Source of the DNA: Enterococcus mundtii
GTDB lineage: Bacteria; Bacillota; Bacilli; Lactobacillales; Enterococcaceae
Assembly (NCBI RefSeq): GCF_002813755.1
Contig: NZ_CP018061.1
Coordinates: 2,842,001 to 2,906,000, forward strand
Reading direction: 5' to 3'
Length of the DNA stretch: 64,000 nucleotides
Each line of letters opens with the position of its first letter. Within the stretch, counting starts at the first letter, position 1. A program made the translations under genes and the position numbers. Below are positions 19,283 through 28,417 of the stretch, in pieces. The notes beneath the pieces were generated by a model. It had not been told where the DNA came from, ran no database searches, and saw only the letters and a program-made list of their open reading frames with translations.

Positions 19283-20062
19283 ATGATGAGTGATTCAGTA
19301 TATGTACATATCGATACAACTAGTAACGCCGTTTTGACCAAAGGGCTGACTATCAATGATTTTTCAAATAGCATCGTGCATTTCCCTCAAAATCTACTTT
19401 TGTTGGACCCTTCCGCATCTGCTGGAGAATATGAATCACACACAGGCTTGAAGGTCATTCGTGGAACTGAGAATATCCAAAGATTTTTCCAAACCGTTCG
19501 TAGCCGTAACAATAATACGGATCTTAAATGGATCGATTTTACTGATTTGACGATGTTAAAAGAATTAAGTCCTTTAGAAATCTCAGAGTTGCTTTATTTT
19601 GGTCATATGAAAACACATCTCCATTCACCTTTTTTCTATAAATTACAAAATAACTTTGTTTATTTTGATTTGAGCGATCATCTAGGTAGAACCTATTATC
19701 GTTATTTAGATGAATTTTATCGGATTTTTGCCAACAAATTAAGCACGATCTTGGCGGGGAAAATCAACGAAAAAAAATCATTCTTTCGAAAAGAGATCCC
19801 CGTTGAAAAAATCAGTGTGGAGATACTGAAAAAGATGCGTAATTTGATGCAAGAAGGAATCATTTTTTCGTTTGATCAAGCAGGTTTGGTCGATGACAAG
19901 TATGAGATCCCGATTTATGTCATTGAAGATTACGTTTGGAAATTAAAAGGGACACGTTACTTGGAAGAAAAACCGGTAGCTGTTCTCGTCTATCATGCCA
20001 CTCAACAACGTTGGCAACTAGACGGCAACGTTTCTGATTTTGTCTACAACACATTTGTATAA
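19283..20062 (+). CDS. Conserved hypothetical protein of unknown function
   Basis: 259 residues, soluble, without signal peptide or membrane segment, and I do not recognise a family. The composition is ordinary. Aromatic-rich stretches (SPFFYKLQNNFVYFDLSDHLG, YYRYLDEFYRIF) suggest a compact globular domain, followed by basic helices (EKISVEILKKMRNLMQEG). Two adjacent ATGs (19283 and 19286) share the strong GGGAGGAGGAG upstream. It stands alone on the plus strand, divergent from the patatin gene and convergent with thiT, sharing a terminator with the latter. Confidence 0.75.
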   Translation: MMSDSVYVHIDTTSNAVLTKGLTINDFSNSIVHFPQNLLLLDPSASAGEYESHTGLKVIRGTENIQRFFQTVRSRNNNTDLKWIDFTDLTMLKELSPLEISELLYFGHMKTHLHSPFFYKLQNNFVYFDLSDHLGRTYYRYLDEFYRIFANKLSTILAGKINEKKSFFRKEIPVEKISVEILKKMRNLMQEGIIFSFDQAGLVDDKYEIPIYVIEDYVWKLKGTRYLEEKPVAVLVYHATQQRWQLDGNVSDFVYNTFV

Positions 20063-20080
20063 TGACATTCAACTCCACTA

Positions 20081-20116
20081 AAAAAGCGTAAAGGTAGCTA
20101 CCTTTACGCCTTTTTT
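20081..20116. terminator. Bidirectional terminator between the 19.3-kb gene and thiT
   Basis: Perfect 24-base palindrome (GCGTAAAGGTAG/CTACCTTTACGC, 20086-20109) with an A run on the left and a T run on the right. It can end transcripts from both strands. Confidence 0.92.
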
Positions 20117-20700
20117 TAATTTTTGCTTTTACGTACTTGCAATCCTTCTCCTTCAAATAAAGAAGGAACGGTCTGTTCAATACCTAGTAGGACAATAGTT
20201 GTTACAATCCCAGTAGCTAACCCACTAGCGCCATTCATGACTAAGGAGAACAACCATGGATTCATCCCCCATAGTGCGAAACTTCCCCAAAAAGCAACCC
20301 CAGCGACAAAATGCCAGAAATATCTGGCAGTCACACCAACGAATGTCGCTAAAATGATCGTTGAGGCCATTTTCTTACGATTGCCTTGCAGATAACTCTG
20401 CTGCATTCTTTGCGAAAAAATCCCTGCAACGCCAGCAAACGTGAACGCGATCGGATACTCGATCAATACTTGGATGACACTCAAATAATAGACAGTTCCC
20501 ATGGGAAAATGAAGGATTCCCCACAGAAAGGCCGATCCCATACCAGCTTTCCAACCCCTTCTCAAGGCAAATAAAGTTAAAGGGATTTGTCCGAGCGAGA
20601 TTGCAAAACTACTACCGATTTGTAGAGGAATCATCGACAATACTAAAGATAATGCTGCGACGATCGTTCCCTCGATCCAGACACGATGATTCTTATTCAT
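20116..20700 (-). CDS. thiT: Thiamine ECF transporter substrate-binding protein ThiT
   Basis: Membrane S-component of 194 residues with six hydrophobic segments. Signatures seen: EGTIVAALSLVLSMIP near the N-terminus, LGQIPLTLFALRRGWKAG, GILHFPMGT, EYPIAFTFAGVAG and GVTARYFWHFVAGVAFWG with the aromatic thiamine-binding residues. It captures thiamine and works with the shared EcfAA'T module encoded elsewhere. A TPP riboswitch precedes it. The frame opens at 20733, but that codon lies inside the regulatory hairpin; the ATG at 20700, six bases after AAAGGAGGAAG, is the start. Confidence 0.93.
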   Translation of the reverse strand: MNKNHRVWIEGTIVAALSLVLSMIPLQIGSSFAISLGQIPLTLFALRRGWKAGMGSAFLWGILHFPMGTVYYLSVIQVLIEYPIAFTFAGVAGIFSQRMQQSYLQGNRKKMASTIILATFVGVTARYFWHFVAGVAFWGSFALWGMNPWLFSLVMNGASGLATGIVTTIVLLGIEQTVPSLFEGEGLQVRKSKN

Positions 20701-20745
20701 AAAAAAGCTTCCTCCTTTATAATTGGACATCACAAAGGAGGAAGC
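20701..20745 (-). promoter_or_regulatory. Riboswitch expression platform: hairpin that sequesters the thiT ribosome binding site
   Basis: On the minus strand GCTTCCTCCTTT (20745-20734) pairs perfectly with AAAGGAGGAAGC (20718-20707), which is the thiT ribosome binding site. Six T follow directly before the ATG, so the hairpin can block translation and also looks like an intrinsic terminator. Confidence 0.85.
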
Positions 20746-20794
20746 AAGTTTGTTTTTTTACAAACAGCTTCGTGCTTTCACACTAGCTATTCAT

Positions 20795-20883
20795 TCACAA
20801 TTCCTACGCTCGCATAACCGAAACAGGTACGAAGGGTTTAGAATATATTCAGTCTCAGCCCAAAATGGACTCCCCTTTGTGAT
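20795..20883 (-). ncRNA. TPP (thiamine pyrophosphate) riboswitch aptamer
   Basis: Read on the minus strand, conserved thi-box elements appear in order: GGGGAG, GGGCTGAGA, ACCCTT, ACCTG and GGTTATGCGAGCGTAGGAA. The closing helix P1 can form between TCACAA (20882-20877) and TTGTGA (20800-20795). The same 5' strand (ATCACAAAGG, 20883-20874) is also perfectly complementary to CCTTTGTGAT (20738-20729) in the expression platform, so the TPP-bound and free states exclude each other. Confidence 0.95.
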
Positions 20884-20909
20884 TGTAATTATTTAGTTTT
20901 TGTTTTCCT

Positions 20910-21878
20910 TTATCTTTTTGTTTCAAATAAAGGACTAACTGGTTTGTTTTCATGGATACGTTTGATTGCGTCACCCATCAAACCACCAACGCTTACTTCG
21001 TCAATCTTATCAATTTTGCGATCTTCTGGCAAATAGATTGAATCCGTTACGACTAAGCGCTCGATTGCAGAGTCTTCGATTCTTTGTAAAGCAGGTCCTG
21101 ACAGTACAGGATGTGTACATGAAGCATAAACGCTCACTGCTCCAGCTTCTTTCAACGCATTGGCAGCCAATGTGATCGTTCCAGCTGTATCGATCATGTC
21201 ATCGATCAAGACACACGTTTTGCCTTCTACTTGACCAATAATATTCATCACTTCTGCCACGTTTGCTTTTGGACGGCGTTTATCAATGATTGCAATTGGT
21301 GCTTTTAAAAATTCAGCCAATTTGCGTGCACGAGTAACACCACCATGGTCAGGTGAAACAACGACAACATCATCGCCTTGAATCCCTTTTTCTAAGAAGT
21401 AATTCGCAATCAGTGGTGCGCCCATCAAATGGTCGACCGGAATATCAAAGAAACCTTGGATTTGGACTGCGTGCAAGTCAAGTGTCAACATTCTTGTTGC
21501 TCCAGCTTTTTGGATCATATTTGCCACTAATTTTGCAGTGATTGGTTCACGCGCGCGCGCTTTACGGTCTTGACGTGCGTAGCCGTAATACGGCATTACA
21601 ACGTTGATCGTTTTGGCACTTGCACGCTTCAATGCATCGATCATGATCAACAGTTCCATCAGGTTATCATTTACCGGACTACTTGTTGATTGAATAACAT
21701 ATACGTGTGAACCACGGATACTTTCTTCGATATTGACTTGGATCTCACCATCACTAAATTGAGTGACGGATGATTTTCCTAATTCAACCCCAACAGCTGC
21801 AGCAATTTTTTCTGCCAATGGACGATTTGAGTTTAATGCAAATATTTTTAATCTTGGATCAAAGTAATGTTTGGACAT
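20910..21878 (-). CDS. prs: Ribose-phosphate pyrophosphokinase
   Basis: Cytoplasmic enzyme of 322 residues making PRPP from ribose 5-phosphate and ATP. Seen: [70 protein letters not shown] and the PRPP loop [13 protein letters not shown]. The start at 21878 is set by CGGAGGTCCTC before the ATG; the open frame extends eight codons further. PRPP is also the effector that controls the neighbouring purR product, and the purR-glmU-prs clustering is conserved in Firmicutes. Confidence 0.95.
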   Translation of the reverse strand: MSKHYFDPRLKIFALNSNRPLAEKIAAAVGVELGKSSVTQFSDGEIQVNIEESIRGSHVYVIQSTSSPVNDNLMELLIMIDALKRASAKTINVVMPYYGYARQDRKARAREPITAKLVANMIQKAGATRMLTLDLHAVQIQGFFDIPVDHLMGAPLIANYFLEKGIQGDDVVVVSPDHGGVTRARKLAEFLKAPIAIIDKRRPKANVAEVMNIIGQVEGKTCVLIDDMIDTAGTITLAANALKEAGAVSVYASCTHPVLSGPALQRIEDSAIERLVVTDSIYLPEDRKIDKIDEVSVGGLMGDAIKRIHENKPVSPLFETKR

Positions 21879-21967
21879 GAGGACCTCCGCTTTCTTTTTC
21901 ACAACTCTACTACCTAATAAATACTAGTCATATTTGCCGAATAAATCAAGTGATTTTGCAAAAAGTA

Positions 21968-23341
21968 TCATTTTGAATATGGGAGTTTCTTCGCGTATCC
22001 TTCTTTATTGACTTGTCTAGCGCGTGCGATTGCCATCGCATGTTCAGGAACATCGTTAGTGATCGTCGAACCAGCAGCGATACATGTATTCTCTGCCACT
22101 TCCACTGGCGCCACAAGATTCGCATTTGACCCAATAAAACTATGGTCACCGACTGTTGTATGATGTTTTGCTTTTCCATCATAATTGACAAAGACGACAC
22201 CACACCCCACATTGATTTCTTCACCTAGTGTGGCATCCCCGACATACGTCAAGTGTCCAACTTTTGTATTTTTGCCTATTTTCGCATTTTTCACTTCTAC
22301 AAAGTTGCCGATATGGACGCCTTCTGCAATTTCTGCTTTTGGACGCAAATGGGCATACGGTCCTACATCTGCTTTACTTTTGACCACACTGTGTTCGATC
22401 ACTGAGTTTTCAATGACTACTTGGTCACCGATCTTGCTGTCAACAATACGTGAATGTGCACCGATAAAACAATCTTCGCCAATTTCTGTTTCCCCTTGGA
22501 TCTGAACGCCCGCTTCGATCACTGTATCTGAACCAATCACAACATCTGCATCAATATACGTAGTTGCAGGATCAACAAAGCTAACGCCATTGACCATATG
22601 TTTTTTGTTGATTCTTTGGCGCATCAACTCGTTTGCTTTTGCTAGTGCCATACGATCATTGACACCCATACACTCATCGAAATCTTCCGTCTGATACGCA
22701 GCAACTGGATTTCCAGCATCTTTCAGGATCTCAACGATGTCTGTTAAATAATACTCGCCTTGTGCATTGTCGGTTCCTACTTTATCCAATGCTTCAAATA
22801 ACGCTTTGTTATCGAAACAGTAAGTTCCTGTATTGATTTCTTGAACTAACGCTTCTTCTGGAGAAGCATCTTTTTGCTCAACGATTTTTTCAACGATTCC
22901 TACATGGTCACGAATGATTCTGCCATAACCTGTCGGATCTTCTGCTTGTGCAGTCAAAATCGTGGCACTTGCATTTTTCCCTTGATGGTATTCAAACAAG
23001 TTGTTCAACGTCTCAGTTGTCAACAAAGGGGTGTCACCACTAATGACTAACGTTGTGCCTTCCTTGCCTGCTAAAAATGAGGCTGCTTGTAGTACCGCAT
23101 GACCCGTCCCAAGTTGTTCAGCTTGTAACGCATACTCGCTGCGCTCGCCTAACTGAGCTTTGACTTTCTCTGCACCGTGACCAACGATCGTCACGATTTG
23201 ATCAGGGTTTGTCTCACTTACACGGTTGATGATATGTTCGACCATCGGTTTTCCAGAAACAGGGTGTAGGACCTTGTATAGTTTTGATTTCATGCGAGTA
23301 CCTTTACCCGCGGCTAATATGATTGCATAACGTGCATCCAA
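21968..23341 (-). CDS. glmU: Bifunctional N-acetylglucosamine-1-phosphate uridyltransferase / glucosamine-1-phosphate acetyltransferase
   Basis: Two-domain enzyme of 457 residues that makes UDP-GlcNAc for the cell wall. N-terminal pyrophosphorylase: [33 protein letters not shown]-terminal left-handed beta-helix acetyltransferase with hexapeptide repeats: [49 protein letters not shown] ending. The start is TTG at 23341, eight bases after TAGGAG; this gives [12 protein letters not shown], the expected N-terminus and the usual family length. The longer frame (to 23404) has no ribosome binding site. Confidence 0.93.
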   Translation of the reverse strand: MDARYAIILAAGKGTRMKSKLYKVLHPVSGKPMVEHIINRVSETNPDQIVTIVGHGAEKVKAQLGERSEYALQAEQLGTGHAVLQAASFLAGKEGTTLVISGDTPLLTTETLNNLFEYHQGKNASATILTAQAEDPTGYGRIIRDHVGIVEKIVEQKDASPEEALVQEINTGTYCFDNKALFEALDKVGTDNAQGEYYLTDIVEILKDAGNPVAAYQTEDFDECMGVNDRMALAKANELMRQRINKKHMVNGVSFVDPATTYIDADVVIGSDTVIEAGVQIQGETEIGEDCFIGAHSRIVDSKIGDQVVIENSVIEHSVVKSKADVGPYAHLRPKAEIAEGVHIGNFVEVKNAKIGKNTKVGHLTYVGDATLGEEINVGCGVVFVNYDGKAKHHTTVGDHSFIGSNANLVAPVEVAENTCIAAGSTITNDVPEHAMAIARARQVNKEGYAKKLPYSK

Positions 23342-23433
23342 ATATGTCACTCCTAAATTACGATTTATTATTTTTAGTTTAGCCCAGTCGCTCTTTTTTT
23401 TCAACTAAACGTTCATTTTAGCAACCAGGACGC

Positions 23434-23471
23434 AAAAAAAGAAGAGACATCATCCATCGCCTCTTCTTTTT
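23434..23471 (-). terminator. Terminator of purR
   Basis: AAAAAGAAGAG and CTCTTCTTTTT flank a short loop, with T runs on both strands, 26 bases past the purR stop. It separates purR from glmU. Confidence 0.87.
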
Positions 23472-23496
23472 CCATAGCACCGCTATGTTCGTTGTT

Positions 23497-24315
23497 TTAT
23501 TCTTCGAAATAGTTACCTGGTACTACAGTGATATTTTTCGTTTTTGTATCCACATCTTTGACGTAAAGTAGTGACGTGTAGTCATTGATTGCGCGATGTC
23601 CGTTGAATTTTGATTCCGCAAACACAGTGATACCGACAAGCTCAGATTCAAATTCTTCAATCAAGCTCTTCATTCCGTTCACTGTTCCGCCGCCTTTCAT
23701 AAAGTCATCGACGACAAGCACGCGAGAACCACGTTTCAAACTTCTTTTTGATAGTTCCATTTTTTCGATCCGTTCCGATGAACCTGAAACATAGTTCACA
23801 CTCACTGTAGAACCTTCTGTGATCTTAGAGTCACGACGAACGATGACAAACGGTGCGTTCAAGTAATAGGAAACGGCTTGAGCGATTGGCACCCCTTTTG
23901 TGGCTACAGTCATTACAGCATCGATTTTTTCTCCTAAATATTTTGAGGCAATGATTTTCCCTACTTGACGTAATAGCTCAGGTTCTCCTAATAGATCAGA
24001 TAAGTAAACATAGCCTCCAGGGAGTAAACGGTCTTGTTCAGACAAGCGCTCAGCTAGCGATTCAACATATTTCTTTGCTTCTTCGTAGGAAATCTCCGGA
24101 ATGAATAGAACACCTCCGGCTGCACCAGGGATTGTTTCAAGCGTTCCGTAACCTCTTTCTTTAAATGTTTTTTTGATGATCCCCAAATCTTCACTGATCG
24201 AAGATTTAGCAGATTCATAACGTTCGGCAAAGCTTGTTAATGAAATCAATTCATGCGGATGATCTAATAAATACTGTGTCATATCGACAAGACGCTCACT
24301 GCGACGTACTTTCAA
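23497..24315 (-). CDS. purR: Purine operon repressor PurR
   Basis: Firmicute PurR, 272 residues: an N-terminal winged helix (KVRRSERLVDMTQYLLDHPHEL, ERYESAKSSISEDL) and a C-terminal phosphoribosyltransferase-like domain with the PRPP loop VLVVDDFMKGGGT. It represses purine genes; PRPP releases it from DNA. The start is TTG at 24315: AAAAGGAGCT lies upstream, and B. subtilis PurR begins with the equivalent MKFRRSGRLVDL. An in-frame ATG at 24357 would add 14 unrelated residues. Two PurBoxes upstream suggest autoregulation. Confidence 0.93.
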   Translation of the reverse strand: MKVRRSERLVDMTQYLLDHPHELISLTSFAERYESAKSSISEDLGIIKKTFKERGYGTLETIPGAAGGVLFIPEISYEEAKKYVESLAERLSEQDRLLPGGYVYLSDLLGEPELLRQVGKIIASKYLGEKIDAVMTVATKGVPIAQAVSYYLNAPFVIVRRDSKITEGSTVSVNYVSGSSERIEKMELSKRSLKRGSRVLVVDDFMKGGGTVNGMKSLIEEFESELVGITVFAESKFNGHRAINDYTSLLYVKDVDTKTKNITVVPGNYFEE

Positions 24316-24376
24316 AAATTCCAGCTCCTTTTTCCAACAAATTTTATCGTGTTTCATTATATAAGTTTTTTCGGGA

Positions 24377-24420
24377 AAATTCGAGCATTTTATCCAAAAT
24401 TAAGAAAATAGTTCGGTATT
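24377..24420 (-). promoter_or_regulatory. PurBox pair upstream of purR
   Basis: AATACCGAACTAT (24420-24408) fits the B. subtilis PurBox AWWWCCGAACWWT exactly. An inverted, weaker copy, AATGCTCGAATTT (24389-24377), follows 18 bases later and matches at about 11 of 13 positions. The inverted-pair arrangement is that bound by PurR. Confidence 0.8.
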
Positions 24421-24423
24421 TAT

Positions 24424-24479
24424 AAAAAAACAGGTAGCTATTTAAGACATTTGTTTGTCCCAAATAACTGCCTGTTTTT
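24424..24479 (-). terminator. Terminator of the adc operon
   Basis: AAAAACAGG-AG-TATTT and AAATA-CT-CCTGTTTTT form a long stem just past the adcB stop. Confidence 0.87.
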
Positions 24480-24490
24480 CAAATAGTAAT

Positions 24491-25312
24491 CTATTTTTTC
24501 CTTCTAATTCCTAATAAAATACGTTTACTCAAGTTGACTAATAAGAATAAAAAGATAAATACTAACGTGATAGTTGCCCCTGGAGGTGTATCCAAGTAAA
24601 ACGAACTAGTCAACCCAGAAAGCATACCAATAAAACCAACGATGATACTAATCAATATGACAATATTGAAGCTTTTCCCTAAACGCATCCCGATTGCTGC
24701 TGGTAAAACCATAATAGCAGAAATCAGCAACGCGCCTGCTATCGGGATCATAACAGCGATTGCTACCCCAGTAATGATATTGAACATCATTGACATCCAA
24801 CGAACCGGCAGTCCATCGACATGAGCGGTGTCTTCATCAAAGGTCAACACGTACATCGGACGTTTGAATAAGAAAAACAAAAGACCGATCACTGCAAACA
24901 AAATACCTAGGAATAGAACTTGTGGCCAAGTGATCGTCACAATCGATCCAAATAAATAAGATTGGATGCTCGTGGCAGAATTACCCCCACTCAAATTCAT
25001 CAAAACTAATGCAAGCGCAAGTCCTCCTGCCATTAAGATCGCAATGGAAATCTCTGAATACGTACGATACATCGAACGTAGGTATTCTAAAATGATTGCA
25101 GCGATAACGACTACCACCATTGTGGTCATCGTTGGATTGAGATTGAGGAAAAATCCTAAGGCTACCCCTGCTAAAGAAACATGAGACAGTGTATCTGCCA
25201 TCAACGATTGCCGACGTATCACTAAGAATACTCCTAACATCGGTGCGATTCCTGCAATAAAGATCGCAGCAAGAAATGCCCGCCTCATGAATTCATATGA
25301 AAGCAACGCCAT
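24491..25312 (-). CDS. adcB: Zinc ABC transporter permease AdcB
   Basis: Polytopic membrane permease of 273 residues with about eight transmembrane segments, of the ABC-3 metal-uptake family. Signature segments: [24 protein letters not shown] near the N-terminus, [10 protein letters not shown] and PGATITLVF at the end. It partners AdcC, whose gene overlaps it by 28 bases. Zinc rather than manganese is inferred from the His-rich binding protein and the AdcC sequence. Confidence 0.92.
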   Translation of the reverse strand: MALLSYEFMRRAFLAAIFIAGIAPMLGVFLVIRRQSLMADTLSHVSLAGVALGFFLNLNPTMTTMVVVVIAAIILEYLRSMYRTYSEISIAILMAGGLALALVLMNLSGGNSATSIQSYLFGSIVTITWPQVLFLGILFAVIGLLFFLFKRPMYVLTFDEDTAHVDGLPVRWMSMMFNIITGVAIAVMIPIAGALLISAIMVLPAAIGMRLGKSFNIVILISIIVGFIGMLSGLTSSFYLDTPPGATITLVFIFLFLLVNLSKRILLGIRRKK

Positions 25313-25965
25313 TGAGAATCCTCCTTTCTCACTAAACGGATTTGTCGATCCGCATATTGTTTGATGTCTTCGTGATCATGAGTGATCATCAATACAGCTT
25401 TCCCGTGGTCGTGTGCGCTATGGCGCAACAAACGATAAAATTCATTTCGTGATTCTTCATCCATTCCAGTAGTGGGTTCATCAAGTACAAATAAATCTGG
25501 ATCAGTCGCAAAAATACGTGCTAAACTGATTCGTTGCTTTTGACCACCAGACAGCTCACCGATCCGGCGATGACGCATATCCCACATACCAACAGATTCT
25601 AAGGCACGCTTGACATGCTCATGGTCTTTTTCGCTTAACCGTTTGAACCAACGACCTCTCGGATATCTGCCAGAACGTACTAATTCTAAGACTGTACTAG
25701 GAAAACCCGCATTAAAGGAAGAAACTTGTTGGGGAATGTACCCGATACTTAATTTGTCTCCGTCCTGATTTTTTCCTGCAATTTTGATGGTCCCTTTAGA
25801 GGGTTTCAATAACCCCAAAGAAGCTTTGATCAATGTAGATTTTGCCGCCCCGTTTTCACCAGTCAAAATCACAAATTCACCGGCATCTACATGATAAGAA
25901 ACACCTTCTAACACAGGTTCTTCATCATAATAGAAAGTAAGATCAGCTATTTCGATATAACGCAC
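25285..25965 (-). CDS. adcC: Zinc ABC transporter ATP-binding protein AdcC
   Basis: Cytoplasmic ATPase subunit of 226 residues. Walker A reads [10 protein letters not shown] (Ala where most ABC proteins have Gly), a variant I recall from streptococcal AdcC; the rest is regular: Q-loop [16 protein letters not shown], signature [13 protein letters not shown], Walker [13 protein letters not shown], and H-loop MITHDHED. The C-terminus SQWRCF also resembles AdcC. It energises import through AdcB. Confidence 0.93.
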   Translation of the reverse strand: MRYIEIADLTFYYDEEPVLEGVSYHVDAGEFVILTGENGAAKSTLIKASLGLLKPSKGTIKIAGKNQDGDKLSIGYIPQQVSSFNAGFPSTVLELVRSGRYPRGRWFKRLSEKDHEHVKRALESVGMWDMRHRRIGELSGGQKQRISLARIFATDPDLFVLDEPTTGMDEESRNEFYRLLRHSAHDHGKAVLMITHDHEDIKQYADRQIRLVRKEDSQWRCFHMNS

Positions 25966-25983
25966 ATAGAGGACTCCCTTCCT

Positions 25984-26922
25984 TTACTTTATGCTTTCTT
26001 TTAATGCCTCTAGGTTTTTCTCCATGGTAGAAATGTAGGTTTCACCCGCTTTGATTTGTTCATTCGTCAAACTCTCAAGAGGATTAAGTACTTCAAGTTT
26101 TACACCTGTTTCCTTTGATAATGTCTCTGCTACTTTAGATGACGCATTTTCTTCAAAATAGATAACTTCGATTTTATTTTGATCGACAAAATCTTTCAAT
26201 TCAGCCAATCGACTAGGCGTAGGCTCTTGATCCGGTGAAACTCCTGAGATGGCTACTTGTTTTAGGTCGTAGCGATTTGCTAAATAAGCAAAGGCAGCAT
26301 GTTGCGTCACAAATGTTCGATTGGTTGCACCTTTTAATGCATCTGTATAGTTCTGATCCAATGCTTCTAATTTTTTGATATAAGCTGCGGCATTTTGGTC
26401 AAATGTGTCTTTCTTCTCTGGATATTTCTTGCCGAGCTCTGTAGCAATCGTCTGTACTTCTTGGATCGCTAATGTTGGATCTAACCAAACATGAGGGTCA
26501 TAGGCATGGTCATGCTGATGTCCTTCTGATTCTTCGTGTTCTTCTTCATGCTCTTCTTGTGACTCTAAACGTTCAATTCCCTTAGCAGCTTCGATCATCA
26601 ACGTTCGATCGGTATCGACCGTGTCTTTCAATGAGTCAACAAAAAATTCCATATCTGGACTGTTATAAACAAAAACATCTGCATCCGCAATGGTTGCACT
26701 TTGTTTTGCACTTGGCTCAAAATCATGGGGTTCCGTTCCTGCGGGGATCAATAATTCGACCTTCCCAGTATCACCAACGACTTCTTTCGTAAATTCATAC
26801 ATCGGGTAAAACGTTGCGACAACGTTCAACTCATCTTGTGCCGATTCTTGGGTTGTCTGTCCACACGCTGTAAATAGGAAAGCTCCTATTGCTAAAGATG
26901 CGGCTAATAAATATTTCTTCAT
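25984..26922 (-). CDS. adcA: Zinc-binding lipoprotein AdcA
   Basis: Surface lipoprotein of 312 residues and the ligand-binding component of the importer. A signal peptide ends in the lipobox FTAC (Cys near residue 20). The ZnuA-type fold has TFYPMYEF, GTEPHDFEPS, a His/Glu-rich flexible loop (EEHEEEHEESEGHQHDHAYDPHVWLDP region), VTQHAAFAYLA and the C-terminal Glu-rich ligand region. The His-rich loop argues for zinc. The ATG at 26922 follows AAAGGAGCATAT; the frame opens five codons earlier. First gene of adcACB. Confidence 0.93.
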   Translation of the reverse strand: MKKYLLAASLAIGAFLFTACGQTTQESAQDELNVVATFYPMYEFTKEVVGDTGKVELLIPAGTEPHDFEPSAKQSATIADADVFVYNSPDMEFFVDSLKDTVDTDRTLMIEAAKGIERLESQEEHEEEHEESEGHQHDHAYDPHVWLDPTLAIQEVQTIATELGKKYPEKKDTFDQNAAAYIKKLEALDQNYTDALKGATNRTFVTQHAAFAYLANRYDLKQVAISGVSPDQEPTPSRLAELKDFVDQNKIEVIYFEENASSKVAETLSKETGVKLEVLNPLESLTNEQIKAGETYISTMEKNLEALKESIK

Positions 26923-26940
26923 ATATGCTCCTTTCAAAAC

Positions 26941-26960
26941 AAATCGTAATATTACGATTT
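26941..26960 (-). promoter_or_regulatory. Zur-like palindromic operator of the adc operon
   Basis: A perfect 20-base palindrome, AAATCGTAAT followed by its exact complement, lies 18 bases before the adcA start. It resembles the Bacillus Zur box (TCGTAAT-N-ATTACGA) but lacks the single central base. A -10-like TAATAT lies inside it. It does not match the streptococcal AdcR site TTAAC-N2-GTTAA. Confidence 0.75.
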
Positions 26961-27255
26961 ATCAACGAGGATTAATGTACCAAATTAAAAAAAAACAGTC
27001 AATAGTTTAATCTGATTTTCTGATTTAAATGCAAACTTATCCTGTAAATCGGAAAACAAATGAATTGCCCGTCATATCAACAACGAACGTAATCGTTTTC
27101 TTTCAACTTTGGTTAAAAAGTGTCTGTTCCACACTATTATTTTTTGTTCCGATAACACTGAACGATTGGTTGAGATTGATAACAAAAAAGAAGGTAACGA
27201 TCCTTCATCTTCTAAAACGAAATCAGCGGGAAAGATGTCTGGGATATTAGTCCTC
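26961..27255. other. Intergenic stretch without a recognisable gene
   Basis: AT-rich region between the adc operator and repeat copy B. Short frames on both strands lack ribosome binding sites and any recognisable similarity. No terminator or promoter is clear. Confidence 0.6.
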
Positions 27256-27400
27256 TTATATCTCCTAAAACTGAATAAACGGCAGAAACAGAAGTAACCT
27301 CTTCGAAAATAAGGCGCCATCCACAAAAATTTGAAAAACAATTTTCGTGGATGGCGCCTTATTTCTTGAGGCTAAACACTTCTGTTCCGACCTCTTTTAC
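27256..27400. repeat. Dispersed hairpin repeat, copy B
   Basis: Full-length copy with the same blocks as copy A: CCTAAAACTGAATAAACGG, AACAGAAGTAACCTCTTCG and ACACTTCTGTTCCGACC. Its 56-base central hairpin (27308-27363) is identical to that at 2922-2977. It lies 57 bases beyond the ispE stop and probably serves as its terminator. Confidence 0.8.
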
Positions 27401-27456
27401 CGCTTATTTCTCGAAGCTGACTACTTCCGTCATGACATCGTGTCTCTTTCATGCGT

Positions 27457-28305
27457 TTATAGCGTTCTGACAAGATAAACTTCCTCACAAAAACCTTTTA
27501 ATCCGTTGTAGACGCGTTGGGCTCTGGAATAGTGTTGACAAAGGGCAAAAACAGTTGGACCACTACCGCTCATCAGGGCCGCATCTGCGCCATATTTGAT
27601 CATTCGCTCTTTGATTTGATAAATGACCGGATGGCGTTTTCCTGTCACATCTTCAAGACTGTTCCCCATTTTCGTCAACATTTTTTGATAATCTTGTTGT
27701 CGAAGCGCATCAGCCAAACCAGGAATATCTTGATGTTGGATTTTTTGCGTATCGATTTCTCGAAAAACAGTTCGTGTCGAAACACTCATTTTAGGTTTTA
27801 CCAAGATGATCCAGCAAGAGGGCATCGCTGGCAACAATTGGACGATTTCTCCCTTTCCGCCTACGTAAGCTGTTTGTCCGTAAACACAGTAAGGTACATC
27901 TGTCCCCACTTCCAAACCAATCTCAGCTAGTTCTTCTAAGCTACAGCCTAAATCCCATAACCGGTTGATCCCTCTTAATGCTGCAGCACAATCTGTACTT
28001 CCACCACCTAGTCCAGCGGCAACAGGGATATTTTTCTTCACAGCGATTTTTACGCCTTTTTTTATCTGGTATTTCTTTTTCAGCAACAAAGCTGCTTGAT
28101 ACACATTGTTACGCTGATCTACCGGTAAAAATGCTTTATTCGTCTCAACAATGATCCGATCTTCCGATAGCTCTTCAAAGAACAAGTGATCAGCTAAATC
28201 TACACTTGACATCACCATTTCCAACTCATGATACCCATCTGGTCTTTTATATAACACATCCAACCCTAAGTTTATCTTCGCTGGTGCTTTTTCAATCAAT
28301 TCCAT
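27457..28305 (-). CDS. ispE: 4-diphosphocytidyl-2-C-methyl-D-erythritol kinase
   Basis: GHMP kinase of 282 residues: EKAPAKINLGLDV, RPDGYHELEMVM, the ATP loop PVAAGLGGGSTDCAAALRG and LMSGSGPTVFAL. In the methylerythritol phosphate pathway it phosphorylates CDP-methylerythritol. Enterococci make isoprenoids by the mevalonate route, so this lone ispE is an orphan of that pathway, as often annotated in Gram-positive cocci; its present substrate is uncertain. The start at 28305 follows family N-termini; an ATG four codons earlier has no better ribosome binding site. Confidence 0.9.
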   Translation of the reverse strand: MELIEKAPAKINLGLDVLYKRPDGYHELEMVMSSVDLADHLFFEELSEDRIIVETNKAFLPVDQRNNVYQAALLLKKKYQIKKGVKIAVKKNIPVAAGLGGGSTDCAAALRGINRLWDLGCSLEELAEIGLEVGTDVPYCVYGQTAYVGGKGEIVQLLPAMPSCWIILVKPKMSVSTRTVFREIDTQKIQHQDIPGLADALRQQDYQKMLTKMGNSLEDVTGKRHPVIYQIKERMIKYGADAALMSGSGPTVFALCQHYSRAQRVYNGLKGFCEEVYLVRTL

Positions 28306-28417
28306 CCTCTCACCCATTCGAAAAGTCTAAGTCGAAAGTATTCTATCATAGGGGAAAATAAAAGTATAGCTTCCACCAACATGCGTAAACACTTTCCTCA
28401 CAGCTTTACAATCATTT

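Noticed and set aside
20701..20733. Earlier ATG for thiT at 20733
   Set aside because: It lies in the loop of the riboswitch hairpin; the true ribosome binding site is downstream of it.
21946..22224. 92-codon minus-strand frame at the 3' end of glmU
   Set aside because: Out-of-frame shadow of glmU with no start signals.
27029..27341. Short frames on both strands between adcA and ispE
   Set aside because: No ribosome binding sites, partly overlapping repeat copy B, and no recognisable sequence.
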